Origin: Nonomuraea guangzhouensis
GTDB taxonomy: Bacteria > Actinomycetota > Actinomycetes > Streptosporangiales > Streptosporangiaceae
Direction of reading: 5' to 3'
DNA: 64,000 bases
Assembly: GCF_019396345.1 (NCBI RefSeq)
Contig: NZ_JAHKRM010000010.1
Coordinates: 124,001 to 188,000, forward strand
In this document: positions 45,068 through 52,400 of the stretch, piece after piece
Position numbering within the stretch: the stretch's first letter is position 1
How the letters are laid out: each line of letters begins with the position of its first letter
Notes under the pieces: model-generated
Told to the model about the DNA's origin: nothing
What the model saw: the letters and a program-made list of their open reading frames with translations, nothing else
Database searches by the model: none
Translations under genes and position numbers: made by a program

Positions 45068-45487
45068 ATGTCGCTGAAGAAGATCAACACCGTCCTGGCC
45101 GCCGCCGTCGTCCTGTTCACCCTCTACCTCGGGTTGTCCTTCGTCCTGCCCCTCGAGACGACCTTCCCGGGCCTGCCGAACTGGCCCTCTGACGACAGCG
45201 GCTTCTCTGTCGTGAAGGGCAGCCGCGAGATCGCGATGGGCCTGGCCATGGGCGCCCTGCTGGTGACGGGCCACCGCCGCCCATTGGGCTGGGTCCTGCT
45301 GATGGTGGCCGTCGCCCCGTTCGGCGACATGGTCAACGTCCTGGCCCACCACGGCTCCACTGCCGCCGCGTTCGGCATCCACGGCCTGACCTCGGCGCTG
45401 ATCGCGGTCACGGGGTTGCTGATCCTCCGCGAGACCAGCAAGGCCCGCAAGGCCACTGCCCCAGCACCCACCGCGCAGCCCGCCTGA
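45068..45487 (+). CDS. DUF4267 small membrane protein
   Basis: A 139-residue protein with four hydrophobic segments (near residues 8-27, 50-68, 72-90 and 100-118). The pattern FVLP.....FPGLPNWPSDDSGFSVVKGSREIAMG, in the first loop, is typical of the DUF4267 family; the function is unknown. AAGGAGAAG lies just before the ATG. It is 59 bp after the hemerythrin gene and 58 bp before the oxidoreductase gene, in one operon. Confidence 0.8.
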   Translation: MSLKKINTVLAAAVVLFTLYLGLSFVLPLETTFPGLPNWPSDDSGFSVVKGSREIAMGLAMGALLVTGHRRPLGWVLLMVAVAPFGDMVNVLAHHGSTAAAFGIHGLTSALIAVTGLLILRETSKARKATAPAPTAQPA

Positions 45488-45545
45488 CGTCTGCACGCCC
45501 CGGTATTCCTTCGCATTCTCTGAGAACTCGAAAAAGGAGACGACG

Positions 45546-46856
45546 ATGACGATCAACGATTTGCGCGGTGTCCTCAAAGGGCGCGTGCTCCTGCCCGATG
45601 ACGACGGCTTCGAACAGGCGGCCACCGCGTGGAATCTGACCGTCAGGCAGCCGGTGGCGGCCGTGGCGGAGGCAGCGGATGCCGATGACGTGGCGGCGCT
45701 CGTGCGTTACGCGCGGCGCACGGGTATGACGGTGACCGCGCAGCCGAGCGGGCATGGCGCCTCGGGTGATGTGGAAGGCCTGATCCTGTTGCGTACCGGC
45801 CTGCTGAACGAGGTGGAGGTACGCGCGGAGGAGCGCGTGGTCCGGGTGGGCGCGGGCGTGAAGTGGGGTCAGGTGCTGGCGGCGGCCGGGCCGCTGGGTC
45901 TGACCGGCCTGGCCGGCAGCGCGCCGGGGGTCAGCGTGACCGGCTACACCCTGGGCGGTGGGGTCGGCTGGTTCAGCCGCAAGTACGGCTTCGCCTCCGA
46001 CAGCGTGCGGGCTGTCGAGATCGTGGACGCCGACGGCGAGCCGGGCCGGGTGACCGCCGAGTCCGATCCCGAGCTGTTCTGGGCGCTGCGCGGCGGTGGC
46101 GGGGACTTCGCGGTGGTGACCGCCCTCGAACTCGAGCTGTATCCCGCGCCGGTCCTGTACGGCGGGCGCGTGATCTGGCCGGAGCACCGGACCAGGGAGG
46201 TGTACGACGCGTTCCTGGAGATCACCGCCGAGGCGCCGCGTGAACTCAGTGTCTGGATCAACCGGCTCCAGCCACCCGGCGCGCCGCCGATGGTGACGCT
46301 GGATCTGGCCTACCTGGGTGAGGCGGCTCAGGGGGAGGACCTGCTGGTGCGCCTCGACAAGATCGAGGGCGCGATCTTCGACAGCCGCGGTGTCGTCCCG
46401 GTTGCCGACCTGGGTGGCATCGCCGCCGAGCCCACCGATCCGGTCCCGTCCATCGCTCGTGCGGAACTGCTCACCGGCCTGGACGCGGACGCGGTGGAGC
46501 TCCTGCTGGCCAAGCCGGTCGAACCGCTCATCAACCTGCAGATCAGGCACCTGGGCGGGGCGCTCGCCGAGCCGGGCGGCGGGGCCGGTGCGAGCGGCGC
46601 GGTGGCTGAGCCGTACCTGCTCGGCCTGGTGGGGCTCGGCCTGCCGCACGCGGCCGATGCGACGCGCGCCAAGCAGGCCGAGGTCGTGGCCGATCTGGAG
46701 GCCTACATCAGCGGACGCAAGCCGTACACCGTGCTGTCCCCCGGTGACACGGCGGCGCAGTCCTTCTCCGGCAGCGCGCTCGCGCGGCTGCGGGAGATCA
46801 AGCGGGCCCGTGACCCGCACAACGTGTTCCGCGCGAACTACCCGGTGCTCGGATAG
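45546..46856 (+). CDS. FAD-linked oxidoreductase (berberine-bridge-type, VAO fold)
   Basis: A 436-residue flavoenzyme. The FAD-binding half has AVAEAADADDVAALVRYAR, the His of PSGHGASG near residue 74 that would bind the flavin covalently, and GYTLGGGVGWFSRKYG near 138, where bicovalent relatives carry Cys but this one does not, so a single His link is expected. The C-terminal BBE motif RDPHNVFRANYPV is intact. It oxidises an alcohol, amine or sugar-like group using oxygen; the substrate is unknown. It is the third gene of the SARP-adjacent operon. Confidence 0.9.
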   Translation: MTINDLRGVLKGRVLLPDDDGFEQAATAWNLTVRQPVAAVAEAADADDVAALVRYARRTGMTVTAQPSGHGASGDVEGLILLRTGLLNEVEVRAEERVVRVGAGVKWGQVLAAAGPLGLTGLAGSAPGVSVTGYTLGGGVGWFSRKYGFASDSVRAVEIVDADGEPGRVTAESDPELFWALRGGGGDFAVVTALELELYPAPVLYGGRVIWPEHRTREVYDAFLEITAEAPRELSVWINRLQPPGAPPMVTLDLAYLGEAAQGEDLLVRLDKIEGAIFDSRGVVPVADLGGIAAEPTDPVPSIARAELLTGLDADAVELLLAKPVEPLINLQIRHLGGALAEPGGGAGASGAVAEPYLLGLVGLGLPHAADATRAKQAEVVADLEAYISGRKPYTVLSPGDTAAQSFSGSALARLREIKRARDPHNVFRANYPVLG

Positions 46857-47027
46857 ATCGGTTCCGAGCAGGTCACGGCCCCTCCGCCCACCGGGGCGGC
46901 GGGGCCGAACCCGCGTGACAGATGTCATCAGAGCACGACATCCGCACATCGCGCGCCTCAGCTCACCGCCTGCTTCACGAGCGCGCCGATCGGGCGTGAA
47001 CGTGAACGCCCCGGGGTTCCACGACAG

Positions 47028-47153
47028 ATCGCGCTGAACGCCGAGAAGCTGATCACGCACCGGTTTCCGCTCACCGAGGTCGATCAGGCCATCGCGGCGA
47101 TCCAGGACCGCCGCGAGCCGATCTGGCTGGCGGTGGTGATCCCGCGACACTGA
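47028..47153 (+). pseudogene. C-terminal remnant of a zinc-type alcohol dehydrogenase
   Basis: Forty-one codons and a stop encode a segment with LITHRFPLTEVDQAIAAI and EPIWLAVV, the last part of a medium-chain dehydrogenase in which the helix before the C-terminal strand is typical. No start, catalytic or NAD-binding part precedes it. The remaining bases of the 308-bp gap (46857-47027) hold no recognised gene. Confidence 0.65.
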
Positions 47154-47164
47154 CCGGGCTGGGG

Positions 47165-48016
47165 TCAGACCTGCTCCCCGATGGTGCGGGTGATCCAGGA
47201 GCGATAGTGGGTCACGTCGGTCCAGATGCCGACCCCCGGGCCGCCGTTCGGGTTGGTGGAGCAGCCTGCTCCCCCACCACCCATGCGGCTGTCCACGTCG
47301 TCGCCGTCGCGTGAGGTGGCTCCGATCAGTTCCCATCGGCCGGCGATGCTGCGGATCTGCGGGCCTCCCGAGTCGCCGTGGCAGGCGCTGGCCGCGCGCC
47401 CGGCGCGGTCACCGGTGCACAGCTCGGTGCCATGGTTGAGACCCTCGCAACGGGCGTCGGGTACGCGGACGGTGTCGAGCTCCTGCAACTGCCGGGGACC
47501 GTTCCCGCATTCGGTCTCGTCCTCGCAGGTCATGCCCCAGCCGATGACGCGGGTCGGGTCGCCGACCCGGCCGGGGGCGTCGGCGATGCGGATGGGCTGG
47601 AGGTCTACGCGCTGGTCCAACTGGACCAGCAGGAGGTCGCCCTCGCGCTGCCCGCGCGTGTGGAGTCCGGCCCAGTCGGGATGGGTGATGACGCGCTTGA
47701 CGCTGGTGAGGACTCCGCCCTTGTCGCGGTTGAGAGAGCCGATTCGTACCCGGGTCTCGCCGGGTTTCATCAGTCCCTTGCAGTGGGCGGCGGTGACGAC
47801 CCAGTCCGCGGCGATGAGGGCGCCGCCGCAGTGGTGGCTGGGCTCTTCCCCCAGCCGGAAGGACACCATGAACGAGTAGGGAGCCGTCGCGTCCCTGCCG
47901 CCGATGATGGCGGTACGGTTCACGCTCGCAGCGGCCGTGGTGGTGGTGATCAGTGCGAGCGCGAAGGCCATGAGGGTGGCCAGCACCACTGATCGCCTGC
48001 CTGTTGCCTGGAACAC
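47165..48016 (-). CDS. Secreted trypsin-like serine protease (S1)
   Basis: A 283-residue exported protease. A signal peptide (from VVLATLMAFALALI to AAA) precedes the IIGGRDA activation site, where trypsin-type enzymes are cut. The triad is His in VVTAAHC, Asp in GDLLLVQLD and Ser in ACHGDSGGP, and three disulfides can form. The residue six before the catalytic Ser, which sets the primary specificity, sits in GRAASACHGDSGG, so trypsin-like Lys/Arg preference is not certain. The GTG at 48016, with AGGAG close upstream, is preferred to the longer frame. Confidence 0.87.
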   Translation of the reverse strand: MFQATGRRSVVLATLMAFALALITTTTAAASVNRTAIIGGRDATAPYSFMVSFRLGEEPSHHCGGALIAADWVVTAAHCKGLMKPGETRVRIGSLNRDKGGVLTSVKRVITHPDWAGLHTRGQREGDLLLVQLDQRVDLQPIRIADAPGRVGDPTRVIGWGMTCEDETECGNGPRQLQELDTVRVPDARCEGLNHGTELCTGDRAGRAASACHGDSGGPQIRSIAGRWELIGATSRDGDDVDSRMGGGGAGCSTNPNGGPGVGIWTDVTHYRSWITRTIGEQV

Positions 48017-48169
48017 ATGTCTCCTAAGGGAGCGGCTGAGGAGACACCTTGAACGCTGCGAACTCAACGCGATAGCAACCGCACCCACGACGATCTGAGG
48101 GTGGAAAACGGCTGGTCAGAGGCACCAGCCGCACTTCCAAGGTACCCGCGTGCGCCGATGAAGTCGACG

Positions 48170-48982
48170 TCACGCCTTTTCGGCGACGAACAGGAAGTTC
48201 CGGGGGAAGCCCATGACGTCCCGGGGCAACGGGGGGTTCCACGGCCACCGGTCGTAGGAGGCGCCGTCCTCGCCGGGGGTCTTCAGCTCGGTGACCCGCC
48301 AGCCGCATCCGGACAGGAACTCCTCGGGCTCGTCGGTACCGAACAGCCACGGGCAGCCGTCCTCGATCAGCCTGCGCAGTCCCTCCCGTGAGAACTCGCT
48401 GATCATCGACTGGTGGCTGAGCAGATCGCCGGCGAGCACGCTTCCCGGGGCGGAGACCTCCGCGACCCGCCGCAGCAGCACCCGGGCGTCGGGCTCCGGG
48501 ATATAGAACAGCAGCCCCTCGACCACCCACAGGGTCGGCGCCGACGGATCCCAGCCGGCCTCCCGCAGCGCCTCCGACCAGGCGCCGGTGAGGTCGGCGC
48601 CGACGGGCCGCCGGACGCAGCCGTGCCGGGCGCCGAGCTCGGCGAGCCTCTTGTCCTTGTCGTCCAGCAGGTCGGCCTGGTCGATCTCGTACAGCACGGT
48701 CTCCGGAGGCCATGGCAGCCGCACGGAGCGCGTGTCCAGGCCGGCGGCCAGCAGGACGACCTGCGTGAGGTCGGAGCGTACGGAGATCAGGTCGTCCAGG
48801 TAGCGGGTCCGGATGGCGATGAACTCGCCCACGCCCGGGTTGTCGTAGCGGGCGAACAGGATCGCGCCCTCCTCTCCGGCCAGCTCCTCGGCCAGGTCGT
48901 CGGTGAAGATCGCGTCATCGCGCCGCGACTCCTTCGCCCTGGCGGCCGCGGTCCAGCGGGCGGTGGCGGATACAGCGTGCAT
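48170..48982 (-). CDS. SAM-dependent methyltransferase of the LCM/TIGR00027 family
   Basis: A 270-residue class I methyltransferase. VVLLAAGLDTRSVRLPWPP near residue 78 is the family's SAM site, YEIDQADLLDDKDKRL follows with the acidic ribose-binding residue, and TLWVVEGLLFYIPEPDAR is motif IV-V. Leucine carboxyl methyltransferase relatives methylate carboxylic acids or hydroxyls of small molecules and proteins. The ATG at 48982 has AAGGA six bases upstream. It is the last gene of the PKS operon, 23 bp after the thioesterase, and is expected to methylate the polyketide acid or an added hydroxyl. Confidence 0.87.
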   Translation of the reverse strand: MHAVSATARWTAAARAKESRRDDAIFTDDLAEELAGEEGAILFARYDNPGVGEFIAIRTRYLDDLISVRSDLTQVVLLAAGLDTRSVRLPWPPETVLYEIDQADLLDDKDKRLAELGARHGCVRRPVGADLTGAWSEALREAGWDPSAPTLWVVEGLLFYIPEPDARVLLRRVAEVSAPGSVLAGDLLSHQSMISEFSREGLRRLIEDGCPWLFGTDEPEEFLSGCGWRVTELKTPGEDGASYDRWPWNPPLPRDVMGFPRNFLFVAEKA

Positions 48983-49005
48983 CGACATTCCTTTTCGCAT
49001 AGGGA

Positions 49006-49449
49006 TCAACGGCGCGGGCCGCGCACCTGTTCGAGCAGGCGCCGCATCTGTTCCGGGATCCGCGCCGGGACCAGGTGGCCCTTCTCGTCGGGACGTACGC
49101 AGGCGATCCGCTGCTCTCCGGTGGCGACCAGTTCCTCGCCGCCGCCCGGGAGCTGACGCCAGTACTCGTACGTCATCACCGACTGGGACTGGCCCAGCTC
49201 TCCCTGCCGCATCCTGATGATCACCTCGTCGAAGACCGCCAGTTCCCGCAGGTAGTCGCAGTGGCAGCTCACGGTCAGCAGGCGCACCCCGTCGGCGAAA
49301 CCGGCCACCACGTCGGGGACGAAGTCGCGCAGGAACATCTCCCGGGCGCGGCCCTGCCAGCGGATGTAGTTGACGTAGTTGACGTTGCCGAGCAGGTCGG
49401 TGTCCTCGATGCCCACGACGTGCCGGTATTCGTACGCGTCGCCGGTCAC
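49006..49449 (-). CDS. Hot-dog-fold thioesterase of the enediyne PKS type (E10/CalE7-like)
   Basis: A 147-residue thioesterase. The opening YEYRHVVGIEDTDLLGNVNYVNYIRWQGRAREMFL, split here by the usual turn, is closely like CalE7, DynE7 and SgcE10, which release the linear chain from enediyne PKSs by hydrolysis, often with decarboxylation to a polyene. There is no acidic catalytic residue typical of other hot-dog enzymes at the start of the central helix, again as in CalE7. The GTG start overlaps the PKS stop codon (GTGA), so the two are co-translated and must act together. Confidence 0.92.
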   Translation of the reverse strand: MTGDAYEYRHVVGIEDTDLLGNVNYVNYIRWQGRAREMFLRDFVPDVVAGFADGVRLLTVSCHCDYLRELAVFDEVIIRMRQGELGQSQSVMTYEYWRQLPGGGEELVATGEQRIACVRPDEKGHLVPARIPEQMRRLLEQVRGPRR

Positions 49450-52400
49450 CGGAGCTCACCGGCCTTGCCGGCGTTCGGGTCGGTCGCGGCCAGGATCGCG
49501 AGGACGACGGGGGCGGCCACGCCACGCAGCCGGGTGGACATCGTCAGGATTCGATGATCACCGGCGACGAGCCCCACCCAGCCGCCTTCCCGTGCCGAGT
49601 CGAACGTGACGGCGGCGTCGACGGGCCGGCCCGCCTTCACCAGGCACTCGGCGGCCGTCCATACCCGCGTGGCCGCGGTGTCGAAGTCCTCCCCCGCCTC
49701 GTCCGCGACGGCCTCGGCCAGCGCGAGCCGGTCGGGGCCGAGCAGCGTCGACCAGGTCTGCCTGCTCCGGGGCGTGACCGTCTCCAGGTCGCACCCCGCG
49801 GTGGTCGTCGCCATGGTGACGCCGGCCGCGTGCGCGATCGACACGGTGTCGCCGCTCACCACCTCCGGCTTGCCGTCCGGGCGCCAGACGACCTCCGCGT
49901 CGGCGCCGAGCAGCCGCCGGACCGCCAGCCGGGTGGCCTGCCGCCGCTCCAGCCCGTCGCCGTCGGCGTCGAACAGGACGCGGCCCGCCAGGTTCTGCTC
50001 GATGAGAACATGCTCCAGGTACGAGCCCAGCAGCATGGGAACCCATTCGCGGGGCACCTCGTACTTGCTGACCAGCTGCGTACGGAAGCCCTGCCAGGTC
50101 TCGATGACGCCGCCGTCGCGGTCGGTGACCTCGATGTCCCAGCACTTGTCGTCGAAGCGGTGCCGGATGTAGACGTCGGTCGCCTGCTCGCCGGTCGACG
50201 GGCCCGGCACGATGCGTTCCACCCCCGAGGGGATGGCCAGCACGGTCGGCCCGCAGGTCTGCATCGGCTGCATGTACGCGTCCCGGGCGGCCGGGTCGCC
50301 GAGCAGCAGCCGGGAAGGGAGATACCGCCCGAACCACGAGGAGCCCGTGCCGGCCAGGAGCCGGCCCGTGACGTGCTGGGCACCGGTGCGGTGGATGCTC
50401 TCGACGAGCTTGAACCTCGGGCCGTGGAAGAGCATCGGCCCGTAGAGGTCCGTCGCGGGGTCGAACGCCAGCGGCGGCAGCGCCACGTCGCCGGGCCGGG
50501 TGAGCCCCAGTGTTTCCGGCTTGGCGCCGGTGTGGCCAAGCGGTTCCGGCTTGGCGCCGGTGTGGCCAAGCGGTTCCGGCTTGGCGCCCGAGTAGTCGCA
50601 GACCGCCCGGAAGTGGTCGATCTGGAATTTGGTCGCACTCGTACGGACCGCGGTGACGACCCGGCCCGGCCCGGTACGCAGCGCCGCCACCCGTACCGTC
50701 ACCGGGGCGTCCTCGGGAACGACGATCGCCCGGAGGAACTCCACGTCCTCCAGGACCGGCACGATCTCGGTGCCGAGCAGCCCGGCCGCGGCCTGCGCCA
50801 TGATCTCCATGCCCACCGTACCGGGGACTACGGCCCCTCCCCCGCCGCCGAAGACGTGCTCGGCGAGGTAGGGGTCGCTGGCCCAGCTGACCTCGGAGTC
50901 GGCGACGAGCTCGATACCGGGGTAGGAGACGCGCGGCTGCTCCAGGAAGCGGAGCAGCGGCAGATCGTCGCTCCCCTCGCGGCCGGCGCGGAAGGTCACT
51001 GTCGGCATCTCGCCGAACCGCCCGGTGACCACGGTGACGACAGGCGCGCCGGGGTCGGCGATCAACTCGCGGAGCATGGCCACGCCCTGGTCGGGGGTGA
51101 TGGTGGTGACGCCCACGCGGGCGAGGTTCTCCACCGAGCCGAGCCGCTCCCCCATGCCGACGCCCGACCACAGCGACCATTCCACGGCCCTGCACCGGCA
51201 GTGCGGCAGCTCGTGCGCGAGCCGTTCGACGAGGTCGCTCTGCCACTCGTTGGCGATGGCGTAGTGGGCCTCGCCCCGCAGGCCGGCCCGTCCGGTGATG
51301 CTGCCGAACGTGACGAGCAGCCGCAGGGCGGCGGTGTCGACGGCGGCCAGCACCGCTTCCAGGCCCGCGACCTTGGGGTCGATCGTGGCGGCGTAGTCGT
51401 CGTCGGTGAGCTCGCCGAGCAGCTTGGGCACGTTGCCACCGGCTCCGTACAGGACGCCGGTGACCTTGCCGAGGTCCCCTTCGAGCGTGGCGACCGCTTC
51501 GGCCATCTTCGCCCGGTCGGTGACGTCGGCGCGCAGGTAGCGGGCGGTCACTCCGGCGTTCGCCATCCGCTTCAGGTTGGCGGCCAGTTCGGCGTCCGCC
51601 GCCGGATCGGACCGGCCCAGCAGGGCCAGCCGGGTGCCCGTCTCCTTGGCCAGGCTCAGCGCGCACTCGGCCGTGATGCCCTTGCCGCCGCCGGTGACGA
51701 GCAGCACATCGTCCGGGCCGAGCGGGAGTGCGGTGCCGTTGAGCTCGACCGGCACCAGCACGGGCTCTGTGCGGCTGCCGTCGGCGTCGTATCGGACCTC
51801 TTTGAAGCGGTCGGTCGCGGTGACCTCCGCGGTGATCCGCGCGGGCGCCTCGGCCGCGGCGAGCGGGAGGGTCACCACGGTGGTGGCGACCCAGGGCGCC
51901 TCCAGATGCAGGCTCTTGGCGAAGCCGGCCCCGCCGGGCTCCTCCTGGACGATCACGCACCGGGTCACCTCCTTGCCCGCGAGCACCGCGTCGGCGGCGG
52001 CGCGCAGCACCGCCAGCCGCTCGGCCCTCGACGCCGAGGGCGAGGGCGAGGGCGAGGGCGAGGGCGGCTGTAGCTCCGACGGCGACGGCGACGGGAGGAC
52101 GACCAGGACGCCGGTGCCGGTTTCCGCTTCGGTGAGCGCTGTTCGCACAGCTTCAGCGGCGGGATGGTCGCCGACGATCTGCCAGGTGCCCGGGCTGCGC
52201 GGCCCCGTACGGCCCGGCGAGGTGCCCGCCCGCTGCTCGACGGCGAAGCCGTGCACCCAGGGCGCGATGCCGGGCGGCACGATGCGGGCCGCCGCCGTCT
52301 CGGCGTCCTCGGCCGGTGCCTCGCCCGTCGCGACGAGCTGCTCCAGCGTCTCGGCGACCTGGCCCAGGGTCGCGGTGGCGTACCCGGTGGGCGCGGCGGG

